A stretch of DNA of 64,000 bases from Rhodospirillales bacterium URHD0017 (GTDB lineage: Bacteria > Pseudomonadota > Alphaproteobacteria > Reyranellales > Reyranellaceae). Below the pieces are notes generated by a model, which had not been told where the DNA came from, did not search any database, and saw nothing but the letters and a program-made list of their open reading frames with translations. This document shows, piece by piece, positions 25,438-36,260 of this stretch; position 1 is the first letter of the stretch, and each line of letters starts with the position of its first letter. The stretch is from positions 434,001 to 498,000 of the forward strand of contig FODP01000001.1 of NCBI GenBank assembly GCA_900110395.1, given 5' to 3'. Made by a program: the position numbers and the translations under genes.

Positions 25438-26595
25438 CTAGCCGCCGAGGAAGGAGAGGATGGCGTCGCGGTCGCTGTCGAGGTCGGGCGCCGGGCGCCG
25501 CGTCTTGGGATCGACGAAGGCCGACATCTTCAGCGGGTTGCCGGCGAGCTTCAGCGTGCCGCCGCTGCCGTCGGGCGCCTCGACCAGCATGTTGCGCGCC
25601 GCCACCTGCGGATGCTCCAGCGCCTGCTTGATGTTGTTGATCGGCCCGCACGGTATGCCGGCCTTGCCGATGACGGCCAGCCAATACGCCGTGGTGTGGC
25701 CCTTCAGCACCGATTCGATCTCGCGCTCGAGCTTGCCGTGATGCTTCTGCCGCAACGCGTTGGTCTTGTAGTTGGGGTCGGTCGCCATGTCGGAGCGGCC
25801 CAGCGCTTCGCAGGTCTTGACGAACAGGCCGTCGTTGCCGGCGGCAATGATGATGGAGCCATCCGATGTGGCGAACGCCTGGAACGGCGTGATGGTCGGA
25901 TGGCGCGCCCCGAGCGGGCCGGGGACTTCGCCTTCGACCGTGTAGCGCATGACGGCGTTCTCGAGCAGCGCGATCTGGCAGTCGAACATGGCGATGTCGA
26001 CCTTGGTCGATTCGCCGGTCTTGAGGCGATGCACCAGCGCGGCGTTGACCGCGACCGCGGTGAACAGGCCGGCGCCGACATCGCCGATCGACATGCCGAC
26101 GCGTGCCGGCGGCTGGCCCTCGTTGCCGGTGATGCTCATGATGCCGCCCATGCCCTGGACCACCATGTCGTAGGCGGGATCCTTGGAGTTGGGGCCGGTG
26201 TGGCCGAAGCCCGAGGCCGAAGCGTAGATCAGCTTGGGATACTTCTTGTGCAGCGTATCCCAGCCGTAGCCCAGCTTCTCCATCGTGCCGGGGCGGAAGT
26301 TCTCGACGATCACGTCCGCCTTCTCGAGCAGTTTCTCGAAGGTCTTGCGGTCGGCCTCGGCCTTGAGGTCGAGGGCGATGCTTTCCTTGCCGCGGTTGAC
26401 CGAGGCGAAGTAGGTCGACTTGCCGTTGACGAACGGGCCGTAGGCCCGCGCATCGTCACCGCCCTTGGGCGGCTCGACCTTGATCACCCGCGCACCCATC
26501 TCGGCCATCAGCAGGGTGCAGTAGGGGCCGGCCAGGATGCGCGACAGATCGACGACGACGACGCCCGACAACGGGCCCTTGGTAGCTTGGGTCAT
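25438..26595 (-). CDS. CaiB/BaiF family CoA transferase
   Basis: 385 residues, class III CoA transferase. Seen: GVVVVDLSRILAGPYCTLLMAEMGARVIKVEPPKGGDDAR (about 10-50), NRGKESIALDLK (about 68-79) and the catalytic Asp in AYDMVVQGMGG (about 141-151). Such enzymes move CoA between short carboxylic acids. Its stop is three bases from the penicillin acylase start, so the two are co-transcribed. The substrate cannot be told. Confidence 0.88.
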   Translation of the reverse strand: MTQATKGPLSGVVVVDLSRILAGPYCTLLMAEMGARVIKVEPPKGGDDARAYGPFVNGKSTYFASVNRGKESIALDLKAEADRKTFEKLLEKADVIVENFRPGTMEKLGYGWDTLHKKYPKLIYASASGFGHTGPNSKDPAYDMVVQGMGGIMSITGNEGQPPARVGMSIGDVGAGLFTAVAVNAALVHRLKTGESTKVDIAMFDCQIALLENAVMRYTVEGEVPGPLGARHPTITPFQAFATSDGSIIIAAGNDGLFVKTCEALGRSDMATDPNYKTNALRQKHHGKLEREIESVLKGHTTAYWLAVIGKAGIPCGPINNIKQALEHPQVAARNMLVEAPDGSGGTLKLAGNPLKMSAFVDPKTRRPAPDLDSDRDAILSFLGG

Positions 26596-26697
26596 GCAGG
26601 GTTCTTAGCCAGTGGCCCGCCGCGAATCCAGCCGGCCATTTCACCGCACCGGACGCCGGGCATTCCGCGGCGTTCCGCTCGGCAGCGATTCTTGCCA

Positions 26698-26723
26698 GAC
26701 CGCGGGCCTCCAGGCCCGCGGTC
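26698..26723. terminator. Very stable GC hairpin downstream of the EamA gene
   Basis: Perfect 12-base arms (GACCGCGGGCCT and AGGCCCGCGGTC) separated by two bases, ten bases after the stop of the minus-strand EamA gene. There is no T-run on either side, so termination would be of the U-less kind; it may instead protect the mRNA 3' end. The remaining 130-base gap before the CaiB gene shows nothing else. Confidence 0.55.
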
Positions 26724-26732
26724 CGGCGAGAC

Positions 26733-27611
26733 TTAGCGTGCCGCTCTTCGTGAATCGAGCCATACGTTCGCCGCTGCGGCGCCGATCACGATGACGCCGC
26801 CAAGCAGCGTCAGGTCATCCGGCTTTTCGCCATCGAACAGCCATACCCAGACGGGCCCCAGGACCAGCTCGAGCAGGCCGAGCAGGGCGGCCTGTCCGGC
26901 CGGGATGCGCTTCAGGCTCGCCATGTAAAGCAGCAGGCCGCCGGCGAGCTGGCCGGGGCTGAGCGCCAGGAGCCAGGGTATCTGCTGCCAGGTGACATTG
27001 GCCGGCTCCGCGAAGGGCAGGGCGACCACGGCCGAGATCACGCCCGCCAGCCAGATCGCCGGCGCCATGCCGACGTCGCGGCGATGGCGCACCACGACAT
27101 AGTTGCCGCTCATGCACAGCACGACGATGAACGCCACGGCCATGCCGGCGAGGGCACCGCCCCGCATGGAACCGGCCACGCTGATGGCCAGCCCGCATAC
27201 TGCGGCAGCCATGGTGAGGACCGTGTGACCGTGTATCGGTTCGCCGAGAAAAAGGCGGGCCAGCAGCGCGGTGATGAACGGGGTGGCGCCGAACACAAGC
27301 AGCACGTTGGCGACGGGCGCCAGGCCGAGCGCAAGGATGAAGCTGACGAAACTTCCGGCAAGCAAGACGGCGCTCGCGAGCAACGCCAGGCCGGCGTTGC
27401 GGATATCGACCAGCACGCCACGGCGCTGCAGCAAAAGTAGTGGCAACATTGAGGCAACCAGGAACGCCGATCGCCAGAACGACACGTCCCATGCGGGCAG
27501 TTCGATGTGGCGCACGATGACGCCAGCCGTACTGAAGATCGTTGCGGCGCCAACGGCACAGGCGATGCCGACCGCAGCGGTGGAACTCCGGGAAGTGGCG
27601 CGCGTTTTCAT
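26733..27611 (-). CDS. EamA/DMT family transporter
   Basis: 292 residues, ten predicted membrane segments in two EamA repeats, with the usual GATPFITALLARLFLGEP near the end of the first repeat (about 102-119) and LLELVLGPVWVWLFDGEKP near the end of the second. DMT transporters export amino acids or other metabolites. The ATG at 27611 shares its bases with an ATG of the divergent hydrolase gene; a start at 27653 is less likely. Substrate unknown. Confidence 0.8.
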   Translation of the reverse strand: MKTRATSRSSTAAVGIACAVGAATIFSTAGVIVRHIELPAWDVSFWRSAFLVASMLPLLLLQRRGVLVDIRNAGLALLASAVLLAGSFVSFILALGLAPVANVLLVFGATPFITALLARLFLGEPIHGHTVLTMAAAVCGLAISVAGSMRGGALAGMAVAFIVVLCMSGNYVVVRHRRDVGMAPAIWLAGVISAVVALPFAEPANVTWQQIPWLLALSPGQLAGGLLLYMASLKRIPAGQAALLGLLELVLGPVWVWLFDGEKPDDLTLLGGVIVIGAAAANVWLDSRRAAR

Positions 27612-27639
27612 GGCAAGAAATGGTGAATACGGACCAGAC

Positions 27640-28632
27640 GTGCCCCCGTCCATCGATTCCCTAGACCTGCCGCCGTTTCGGCCGCGCTTCCCCTGGTGGA
27701 GCGCGGACCTCCAGACGATCGCCGTGCTGCTCGGGACCTATCAGTCCGACCTGTCGCCGCACACCAGCGAACGCATGTGCTTTTGCCTGGCAGATCGCAG
27801 CGGCGACATCCTGGTGGCCATGCTCGATCGTCCCGCCGTGCCGAAAGCGGAGTGCCCCCTGGTGGTCCTCGTGCACGGTCTTACCGGTTGCGAGAACAGC
27901 TCTCACGTCCTGAACGCGGCGCGCCATCTTCTCGATCGCGGCTATCGTGTGCTGCGCTTGAACCTGCGCGGCTGCGGCGCCTCGCGTCCGCATTGTCGTG
28001 AGCACTATCACATCGGGCGGACCGCCGACTTCCGGAGCGTGCTGTCGCAACTGCCCGACGAGCTGACCGGCAACGGCGTGGTCGCGGTCGGCTATTCGAT
28101 GGGCGGCGCCATGCTGCTGAAATATCTCGGGGAGGAGGGCGCATTCTCGCCCCTGCGCGCTGCCGCCACGATCTGCGCGCCACTCGATCTGGTGCAGACC
28201 TGCGAGCACATGCAACGGCCGCGCAACTGGCTCTATCACAGCTACATACTGGCCGATCTCAAGAAGGAGACGCTGGGCCAAGGCGGCAGGCTGTCGGACG
28301 AGGAGCGCGAGATCGTGCGGGCGGCACGCACCGTCCGCGAATACGACGATCGTTTCATCTCGCCGCGCTACGGTTTCCGCGGCGCCGACGACTATTATGA
28401 ACTGTGCACGCCGCTCTCCTACATGCCGGAGATCCGTGTGCCCACCCTGGTGCTGGCGGCAAGCGACGATCCGTGGATCCCGGCCGGCTACTATCGGGAC
28501 TTCAAGTGGTCCGACAATCCCTCACTCCTGTCGGTGATGGCCGAGGGTGGCGGGCATCTCGGCTTCCATTCGGCAGACAGCGACCGGCCGTGGTGCGATA
28601 CGGTATTGGAGAAATTCCTGGAGCGGGTCTGA
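27640..28632 (+). CDS. YheT family alpha/beta hydrolase, first of a tandem pair
   Basis: 330 residues. Seen: LPPFRPRFPWWSADLQTI at the N-terminus, LVHGLTG oxyanion loop, the nucleophile in VAVGYSMGGAMLLKYLGEEG (about 145-164), and an acid/His pair in AASDDPWIPAGYY and GGGHLGFHS. The GTG at 27640 was chosen because the paralogue downstream begins at the same relative place; an in-frame ATG at 27610 overlaps the divergent EamA start codon. YheT-type enzymes are esterases of unclear substrate. Confidence 0.82.
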   Translation: MPPSIDSLDLPPFRPRFPWWSADLQTIAVLLGTYQSDLSPHTSERMCFCLADRSGDILVAMLDRPAVPKAECPLVVLVHGLTGCENSSHVLNAARHLLDRGYRVLRLNLRGCGASRPHCREHYHIGRTADFRSVLSQLPDELTGNGVVAVGYSMGGAMLLKYLGEEGAFSPLRAAATICAPLDLVQTCEHMQRPRNWLYHSYILADLKKETLGQGGRLSDEEREIVRAARTVREYDDRFISPRYGFRGADDYYELCTPLSYMPEIRVPTLVLAASDDPWIPAGYYRDFKWSDNPSLLSVMAEGGGHLGFHSADSDRPWCDTVLEKFLERV

Positions 28633-28645
28633 TAAGCTCCCGGGC

Positions 28646-29623
28646 GTGAGCCGACCCGACCTGCCGCCGTTCCAGCCGCGCTTCCCCTGGTGGAGCAGCG
28701 ACCTGCAGACGATAGCGAACCGCCTGCGCCGCCCCGATACGCTCGCGCCACACACCAGCGAACGGCTGAAGTTTCCTTTGCCCGACGGTACGGGCGACAC
28801 GCTGCTGGCGAGCCTCGATCGGCCGGCAACGCCGCGTGCCGGCGCACCGCTGGCCATTCTCATCCACGGCCTGACCGGAGCGGAGGACAGCCGGTACATC
28901 TTCAGCATGGCCCGTCTGTTGCTCGATGGAGGCAGCCGTGTGCTGCGACTGAACCTGCGCGGCGCGGGGCCGTCGCGCGCCGTCTGCGGCCAACACTACT
29001 ATGCCGGCCGTAGTGAGGATTTTCGTGCCCTCCTGTCGGTGTTGCCGACGGAGCTGACGGCCGATGGCCTGGTCGCTGTCGGCTACTCGCTGGGCGGTGC
29101 CATGCTGCTGAAATACCTCGGCGAGGAGGGCAAGGCGGCACCCCTGCTTGCGGCCGCCAGCGTGTCGGCACCGATCGACCTTGCCGTCACCTGCCGCTAC
29201 ATGATGCGGCCGCGCAACCGGCTCTATCACCGCTACATCCTCGATACGATGAAAGTCGAAGCGACGGGCGAAGGTGCCGTCGTCTCCACGGCCGAACGCG
29301 CCGCCATCATGGGCGCGCGCACGGTCTGGGACTACGACGACGTTTTCATCGCGCCACGCTACGGCTTCGCCAGCGCCGCGGACTACTACGAGCGTTGCCG
29401 GCCCACACGCTTCATGGGCGGCATCGGCATCCCGACCCTGGTGCTGGCAGCTTTCGACGATCCCTGGATACCGGGAACGCTCTATCGGGCGTATGATTGG
29501 TCCGCGAACTCGTCGCTCACGCCGGTGCTGACCGACCGTGGTGGCCATGTCGGCTTCCATGGCATCGGCGACCGCCAGCCGTGGAGCGACCTCGTGGTAG
29601 CGAGGTTCTTCGACCATGGGTGA
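28646..29623 (+). CDS. YheT family alpha/beta hydrolase, second of a tandem pair
   Basis: 325 residues, clearly a duplicate of the gene just before it: LPPFQPRFPWWSSDLQTI, LIHGLTGAEDS, VAVGYSLGGAMLLKYLGEEG, MMRPRNRLYHRYIL and GGHVGFHG all have counterparts there. Nucleophile Ser in GYSLGG, acid in AFDDPWIPG, His in GGHVGFH. GTG start at 28646, 14 bases after the first copy. The two copies have diverged in the cap region, which suggests different substrates. Confidence 0.85.
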   Translation: MSRPDLPPFQPRFPWWSSDLQTIANRLRRPDTLAPHTSERLKFPLPDGTGDTLLASLDRPATPRAGAPLAILIHGLTGAEDSRYIFSMARLLLDGGSRVLRLNLRGAGPSRAVCGQHYYAGRSEDFRALLSVLPTELTADGLVAVGYSLGGAMLLKYLGEEGKAAPLLAAASVSAPIDLAVTCRYMMRPRNRLYHRYILDTMKVEATGEGAVVSTAERAAIMGARTVWDYDDVFIAPRYGFASAADYYERCRPTRFMGGIGIPTLVLAAFDDPWIPGTLYRAYDWSANSSLTPVLTDRGGHVGFHGIGDRQPWSDLVVARFFDHG

Positions 29624-29753
29624 CCAGATGGCAATGATCGTCGGCGTGGCCTGCTCGCTGGTCGCGCTCGTGCTCGCGTGGCGCGCTTATCGCGGTGCCG
29701 CAACCGAGGATGAGGAGCGCAAACGGGAGAAGCGGGAGCGCGACGGCCGCTAA
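29616..29753 (+). CDS. Small single-span membrane protein
   Basis: 45 residues: MGDQMAMIVGVACSLVALVL continues into AWRAYRGAATEDEE and a highly charged Lys/Arg/Glu tail. One membrane helix (about 6-23) with the charged end probably cytoplasmic. It overlaps the end of the second YheT gene by eight bases; an internal ATG at 29628 lies after that stop and is an alternative start. Function unknown, but translational coupling to the hydrolase is likely. Confidence 0.5.
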   Translation: MGDQMAMIVGVACSLVALVLAWRAYRGAATEDEERKREKRERDGR

Positions 29754-29762
29754 CGGCAAACG

Positions 29763-31267
<1,505 letters not shown>

Positions 31268-31277
31268 TTATAGCGGC

Positions 31278-31709
31278 TCAGGCCGCCGGAAGGCGACGGC
31301 GATAATAGGCATTGGGTCGCACCCCGTCGGCCATGTAGCCGCAGAAGCCTGCCGCCAGCACGGCCTCGGCCCACAGGTCCACGGCCAGCGGCCAGCCCGC
31401 CTGGCTCCACAGCGCGACGGCGAGGCGATAGGCGATCCAGGCGATGAAGCCTGCGCTTGCGACCAGCGGCGTCGCCGGCAGGCGCAGCAGGGTCATGATC
31501 ACGAAAATGGCGGACCAGATGCCGGCGAAGGCGACGGCGATCATGTACCGGACGCCGATCAGGCGGAGGTGGTCGAAGTCGAGGAGCGCGCCGCCTATGG
31601 CCACGACACAGACCACGGCAGCCGCGAGCACGACCCAGAGCAAGGCGCCGCCCAGCCGCGCCTCGGGCCGCATCGTCAGTTCCTGCTCGGTCATGTCCCG
31701 CCAGGCCAT
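31278..31709 (-). CDS. Four-helix membrane protein of unknown function
   Basis: 143 residues with four hydrophobic segments (near 22-42, 50-72, 80-98 and 108-126) and a short C-terminal GVRPNAYYRRRLP that recalls DUF2569-type proteins. It could equally start at internal Met 6 or 13. It lies 19 bases upstream of hemB on the same strand and may share its promoter. No function can be offered. Confidence 0.6.
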   Translation of the reverse strand: MAWRDMTEQELTMRPEARLGGALLWVVLAAAVVCVVAIGGALLDFDHLRLIGVRYMIAVAFAGIWSAIFVIMTLLRLPATPLVASAGFIAWIAYRLAVALWSQAGWPLAVDLWAEAVLAAGFCGYMADGVRPNAYYRRRLPAA

Positions 31710-31767
31710 GGTGACAGCATACCCGTTTCATTGACTGGCTAGGACCCCCCGATATGATCCGCCGCGC

Positions 31768-32907
31768 ATGGATTTCACCCTCACCGACGACCAGCGGGCC
31801 TTCCGCGACACGGCACGGCAATTCGCGACCGAGCGCATGCTGCCCGAGGCGGCGCGCTGGGATTCCGAGAAGATCTTTCCCGAGGACGTCCTGCGCGAGG
31901 CGGCCGCCCTGGGCTTCGGCGGCATCTATGTGCGCGACGACGTCGGCGGCAGCGGGCTGTCGCGGCTCGACGCGGCGCTGATCATGGAGGAGCTGGCGGC
32001 CGCTTGTCCCAGCACGGCGGCCTACATCTCGATCCACAACATGGCCGCCTGGATGATCGACGGCTTCGCTGACGACGAGCAGCGCCGGCGCTTCCTGCCC
32101 AAGCTCTGCTCGATGGAGCATTTCGCCAGCTACTGCCTGACCGAGCCCGGCGCCGGCTCGGATGCCGCGGGTCTCTCGACGCGGGCCGAGCTGGCCGGCG
32201 ACCACTACGTCGTGAACGGCACCAAAGCCTTCATCTCGGGCGGCGGACGCAGCGACGTCTACGTGGTCATGCTGCGCACGGGCGGGAAGGGCGCGGGCGG
32301 CATCTCGACCCTTGTGGTCGAGAACGGCACGCCGGGCATGTCCTTCGGCAAACAGGAGCAGAAGCTCGGCTGGAACAGCCAGCCCACCGCCGCGGTGATC
32401 TTCGAGAACTGCAAGGTGCCGGTCGCCAACCGACTGGGCCCGGAGGGTCACGGCTTCAAGATCGCCATGGCAGGGCTGGACGGCGGGCGCATCAATATCG
32501 GCGCCTGTTCGCTGGGCGGCGCGCGCGCCTGCCTGGAGACGGCGTCGCGCTATGTCGTCGAGCGCAAGCAGTTCGGCAAGCCGATCGCCGACTTCCAGGC
32601 GACGCAGTTCAAGCTCGCCGATATGGCCACCGAGCTCGACGCAGCACGTCTCCTGATCTGGCGGGCCGCCGCATTTCTCGACGCCAAGTCGCCGGAAGCG
32701 ACGCAGGCCGCCGCCATGGGCAAGCGCTTCGCCACCGACGTGGGCTTCAGGGTCGTCAACGAGGCGCTGCAACTGCATGGCGGATACGGCTACTTGAAGG
32801 ACTTTCCCATCGAGCGCTATCTCCGCGACCTGCGCGTGCATCAGATCCTGGAAGGAACCAACGAGATCATGCGCGTGATCATTTCGCGCAGGCTGCTGAT
32901 GGGGTAG
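31768..32907 (+). CDS. Acyl-CoA dehydrogenase (isobutyryl-CoA dehydrogenase-like)
   Basis: 379 residues. FAD and substrate signatures: [19 protein letters not shown] (about 125-143), [10 protein letters not shown] (about 153-162), [22 protein letters not shown] (about 268-289) and [35 protein letters not shown], which holds the catalytic Glu (about 364). Genes for 3-hydroxyisobutyryl-CoA hydrolase and 3-hydroxyisobutyrate dehydrogenase follow, so the substrate is most likely isobutyryl-CoA in valine breakdown. Confidence 0.88.
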   Translation: MDFTLTDDQRAFRDTARQFATERMLPEAARWDSEKIFPEDVLREAAALGFGGIYVRDDVGGSGLSRLDAALIMEELAAACPSTAAYISIHNMAAWMIDGFADDEQRRRFLPKLCSMEHFASYCLTEPGAGSDAAGLSTRAELAGDHYVVNGTKAFISGGGRSDVYVVMLRTGGKGAGGISTLVVENGTPGMSFGKQEQKLGWNSQPTAAVIFENCKVPVANRLGPEGHGFKIAMAGLDGGRINIGACSLGGARACLETASRYVVERKQFGKPIADFQATQFKLADMATELDAARLLIWRAAAFLDAKSPEATQAAAMGKRFATDVGFRVVNEALQLHGGYGYLKDFPIERYLRDLRVHQILEGTNEIMRVIISRRLLMG

Positions 32908-32926
32908 GCACATTGGTAGTCTCATG

Positions 32927-32960
32927 GCCTTAAAGGTCCCTCGCTTCGCTCGGGATGACA
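32927..32960. repeat. Palindromic intergenic repeat, half copy B
   Basis: Only the right arm is present: GGCCTTAAAGGTCCCTCGC followed by TTCGCTCGGGATGACA. It matches the right arms of copies A and C. It lies in the 68-base gap of the valine operon, 16 bases before the hydrolase ATG. Confidence 0.75.
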
Positions 32961-32975
32961 GTCTTGGGAGTATCG

Positions 32976-34043
32976 ATGTCAGAGTCTGAAATCCTGTTCG
33001 AAATCAAAGACGGCCTTGGCGTGATCACGCTCAATCGGCCCAAGGCGCTGAACGCGCTGTCGTATGGCATGATCCTGGAGATAGAGAAGGTCATCCCGCA
33101 GTGGGAGAAGGACCCGGCGGTCAAGGCCGTGATCGTGCGCGGCGCCGGCGACCGCGCTTTCTGCGCCGGCGGCGATGTCATCGGCCTCTACCGCGAGATG
33201 AAGGACAATCCCAAGGGGACGCTGCGCCGCGACTTCTTCTACGACGAATACGTCGTCAATCGCCGCATCTACCGCTACGCCAAGCCGTGGATCTCGCTGA
33301 TCGACGGCTTCGATATGGGGGGCGGCGTCGGTCTCTCGGCACACGGTTCACATTCGGTGGCGAGCGAGAAGTTTCTGTTCGCCATGCCGGAGACCACCAT
33401 AGGTCTCTTTCCCGACGTCGGTGGCGGCTATTTCCTGACGCGCCTGCAAGGCGCACTGGGCACCTTCCTGGCGCTCACCAGCCATCGCCTGAAGGCGGCC
33501 GACGCGTTGTGGGCGGGCATCGTCGATGCCCATGTGCCGAGCGCCAGGATGGGCGAGCTTCAGGCCGCTCTTGCCGCGGCCGATCTCTCGGGGCCTGACG
33601 CTAACCGCAAGGTCGATGCCGTGATCGCACGCTTCGCGGCGGACGCCGGCATGCCCACGCTGCCGGCCCTGATGCCCGACATCGATCGCTGTTTCTCGGC
33701 GGACTCCGTTGGCGAGATCGTGGCCAAGCTCAGGAAGCAGCCCGGCGAATGGGCGCAGAAGCAGCTCGCGGCACTTCTCAAGCTGTCGCCGCTGTCGATG
33801 GCGATCACGCTGGAGCAGCTCAAGCGCTGCGCCAACCGGTCGTTCGAGGACACGATGACCATCGAGTACCGCATGGCCCAGGCGTGCATGCGGCCCGACC
33901 ACGATTTCTTCGAGGGCGTGCGCGCCCTCCTGGTCGACAAGGACGAGAAGCCGAAATGGAACCCGCCGACCATCGAAGGCGTGACGCGCGAGATGGTCGA
34001 GGCGCACTTCAAGCCGGTCGCGAACGATCTGTTCTTCGATTGA
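32976..34043 (+). CDS. 3-hydroxyisobutyryl-CoA hydrolase (crotonase superfamily)
   Basis: 355 residues, longer than hydratases, as in the HIBCH group. Seen: ITLNRPKALNALSYGMI (about 17-33), AFCAGGDVIGLYREM (about 60-74), IDGFDMGGGVGLSAHGSHSVASE (about 107-129; oxyanion hole) and the catalytic pair region AMPETTIGLFPDVGGGYFLTR (about 134-154). It frees 3-hydroxyisobutyrate from its CoA thioester in valine breakdown. An earlier ATG at 32955 sits at the edge of the palindromic repeat; 32976 fits the family start better. Confidence 0.88.
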   Translation: MSESEILFEIKDGLGVITLNRPKALNALSYGMILEIEKVIPQWEKDPAVKAVIVRGAGDRAFCAGGDVIGLYREMKDNPKGTLRRDFFYDEYVVNRRIYRYAKPWISLIDGFDMGGGVGLSAHGSHSVASEKFLFAMPETTIGLFPDVGGGYFLTRLQGALGTFLALTSHRLKAADALWAGIVDAHVPSARMGELQAALAAADLSGPDANRKVDAVIARFAADAGMPTLPALMPDIDRCFSADSVGEIVAKLRKQPGEWAQKQLAALLKLSPLSMAITLEQLKRCANRSFEDTMTIEYRMAQACMRPDHDFFEGVRALLVDKDEKPKWNPPTIEGVTREMVEAHFKPVANDLFFD

Positions 34044-34056
34044 AAGGGAGGATGAC

Positions 34057-34938
34057 ATGGCGAAGATCGCCTTCATCGGTCTTGGCAACATGGGCGGCCC
34101 GATGGCCGCCAACCTGGTCAAGGGCCAGCATCAGGTAACGGCGTTCGACCTGTCGGCAGCGGCCCTCGGCGGCGCCGTCGAGAAGGGCGCCAGGAAGGCG
34201 GCCTCGGCCGCCGAAGCCGTGAAGGGCGCCGAGATCGTGGTCACCATGCTGCCGGCTGGTCGCCACGTGCGCGGCGTCTACGAGAACGACGTGTTGCCCA
34301 ACGTTGCCAAGGGCACGCTGCTGATCGACTGCTCGACCATCGACGTCGACAGCGCCCGCCATGTCGGCGAGCTGGCGGCCAAGGCCGGGCTGGAGATGGT
34401 CGATGCGCCGGTTTCGGGCGGCGTCGGTGGCGCCACGGCCGGCACGCTCACCTTCATGGTCGGCGGCAGCGACGGCGGTTTCGCCAAGGCGCGGCCGATC
34501 CTCGAGAAGATGGGCAAGAACATCGTGCACACCGGCCCGATGGGCGCGGGGCAGGCGGCCAAGATCTGCAACAACATGATCCTCGGCATCACCATGATCG
34601 GCGTCGCCGAAGGCTTCCTGCTGGGCAAGCGCCTGGGACTGGACGTGCAGAAGCTGTTCGACATCGTGTCGACGTCGTCCGGCAGCTGCTGGGCGGTGAA
34701 CAACTACCTGCCGCTGCCCGGTCCGGTCCCGACATCGCCGGCGAACCGCGACTACCAGGCGGGCTTCACGGCCGACAACATGCTGAAGGACCTGAAGCTT
34801 GCCCAGCAGGCGGCGCAGACCTCGGGCGCCAGCACGCCGATGGGCGCGGAGGCCGCTCAGCTCTTCAACATGTTCGTCAACGCCGGCGGCGGCGCCAAGG
34901 ACTTCTCGGGTATCATCAAGATGCTTGAAGGAAAGTAA
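34057..34938 (+). CDS. mmsB: 3-hydroxyisobutyrate dehydrogenase
   Basis: 293 residues. IAFIGLGNMGGPMAANLVKG (about 3-22) is the NAD-binding start; DAPVSGGVGGATAGTLTFMVGG (about 115-136) is the substrate signature; the catalytic Lys lies in GAGQAAKICNNM (about 163-174). It oxidises 3-hydroxyisobutyrate to methylmalonate semialdehyde. GGGAGG stands before the ATG. Directly downstream of the CoA hydrolase (13 bases), it completes three consecutive steps of valine breakdown. Confidence 0.92.
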   Translation: MAKIAFIGLGNMGGPMAANLVKGQHQVTAFDLSAAALGGAVEKGARKAASAAEAVKGAEIVVTMLPAGRHVRGVYENDVLPNVAKGTLLIDCSTIDVDSARHVGELAAKAGLEMVDAPVSGGVGGATAGTLTFMVGGSDGGFAKARPILEKMGKNIVHTGPMGAGQAAKICNNMILGITMIGVAEGFLLGKRLGLDVQKLFDIVSTSSGSCWAVNNYLPLPGPVPTSPANRDYQAGFTADNMLKDLKLAQQAAQTSGASTPMGAEAAQLFNMFVNAGGGAKDFSGIIKMLEGK

Positions 34939-34941
34939 TCC

Positions 34942-35622
34942 ATGATCACGCTCTACGACCTGGTGTTCCAGGACGACCGCCGCCCCAGCCCGTTCTGCTG
35001 GCGCGCCAAGTTTGCCCTGAAGCACAAGGGCCTGGGCTGGCGTGACGAGCCGGTCGGCTTCACCGAGAAGCAGAAGATCGCCTTCGCCCAGTCGCAGACC
35101 CTGCCGGTCATCCATGACGGGCCCAATGTGGTGAAGGACAGCTGGGCGATCGCGCAGCATCTCGATGGCGCCTATCCGGAGAAGCCGCTGTTCGGCCCGG
35201 CGCGCGATCATGCGCATTTCGTCGCCTCGTGGGTCGACACTGCCGTGCACCCGGCGCTGTTCCCGCTCTTGGTCGGCGATCTCTACGCGCGCGTGCGGCC
35301 GGTCGATCAGCCCTATTTCCTCGACTCGCGCGGCAAGCGGCTGGGCACCAGCGACTTTGCAGGCTTCCAGGCCAAGGCGCGCGAGCAGGGCATGGCCGCT
35401 TTCCGCGCCGTCCTGGAGCCGGCGCGACGCGTGCTGAAGGAGCAGCCTTTCCTGAGCGGCGAGCAGCCCGCCTATCCTGATTACGCGCTGGCCGGCGCCT
35501 TCCTGTGGGCGCGCGTCGCCACACCGCTGGTGCTGCTCGAAGCCGACGACCCGGTCCACGCCTGGCGCGACCGCATGCTCGACCTGTTCGACGGCATGGG
35601 CCGCAAGGCCAAGACTGCATGA
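34942..35622 (+). CDS. Glutathione S-transferase family protein
   Basis: 226 residues. Thioredoxin-like N-terminal domain (LYDLVFQDDRRPSPFCWRAKFALKHKG, about 4-30; TLPVIHDG with the cis-Pro and KDSWAIAQHLDGAYP near 66-78), then a helical C-terminal domain. The layout with SPFCWR in place of the usual Ser/Cys start recalls LigE/LigF-like bacterial enzymes. It begins three bases after mmsB and overlaps the HAD gene by four bases, so it is within the same unit. Confidence 0.8.
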   Translation: MITLYDLVFQDDRRPSPFCWRAKFALKHKGLGWRDEPVGFTEKQKIAFAQSQTLPVIHDGPNVVKDSWAIAQHLDGAYPEKPLFGPARDHAHFVASWVDTAVHPALFPLLVGDLYARVRPVDQPYFLDSRGKRLGTSDFAGFQAKAREQGMAAFRAVLEPARRVLKEQPFLSGEQPAYPDYALAGAFLWARVATPLVLLEADDPVHAWRDRMLDLFDGMGRKAKTA

Positions 35623-36233
35623 AGTATGACGCCGTCATCTTCGACCTGCTGACGGCGCTGATCGATTCCTGGACCTTGTGGAACGACGTCGCGGGCTCGC
35701 CCGACGACGGCATGAAATGGCGCCGGCGCTATCTCGAGATCACATACGGCTGCGGCCCTTACAGACCCTATGAAGCGCTCGTACGCGAGGCGGCGCGCGA
35801 TGTCGGCCTGCCGGAGAGCCTTGGCGGCGCACTGGAGCGCCGTTGGAGCGAGCTGACACCTTGGCCCGAAGCGCATGGCATTCTGACCGCGATCCCGGTG
35901 CCGCTCGCCGTCGCCACCAACTGCTCGGTGCGCCTGGGCCGGCAGGCGGCCGATCGTGTCGGCGTAGCGTTCAAGGTTGTGGTCACGGCCGAGAGCGCGG
36001 GCTTCTACAAGCCGCGGCCCGAACCTTATCGCGCCGTGCTCGCGGCACTCGGTACTGCGCCCGAGCGCACGCTGTTCGTCGCAGGCTCGGCATCCGACGT
36101 GCCAGGCGCCAAGGGCGTCGGCATGCCGGTGTTCTGGCATAACCGTATCGGCCTTCCGCCACGCGACGATGCCAGGCCCGATCACCTCGAACCCACCCTC
36201 GACAAGCTGGCCGACCTGTTTGCCCGGAACTAA
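35619..36233 (+). CDS. HAD family hydrolase, haloacid dehalogenase type
   Basis: 204 residues. Motif I FDLLTALID with the nucleophile Asp at about 9, motif II ATNCS (about 99), Lys in FYKPRPEPY (about 128) and motif IV FVAGSASDVPGA (about 149-160). The cap is small and helical. That matches class II 2-haloacid dehalogenases and similar phosphatases. The ATG overlaps the GST stop. The substrate is unknown. Confidence 0.78.
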   Translation: MKYDAVIFDLLTALIDSWTLWNDVAGSPDDGMKWRRRYLEITYGCGPYRPYEALVREAARDVGLPESLGGALERRWSELTPWPEAHGILTAIPVPLAVATNCSVRLGRQAADRVGVAFKVVVTAESAGFYKPRPEPYRAVLAALGTAPERTLFVAGSASDVPGAKGVGMPVFWHNRIGLPPRDDARPDHLEPTLDKLADLFARN

Positions 36234-36260
36234 GGTGCCGGCGAAAACAGGAGGGCGCAC

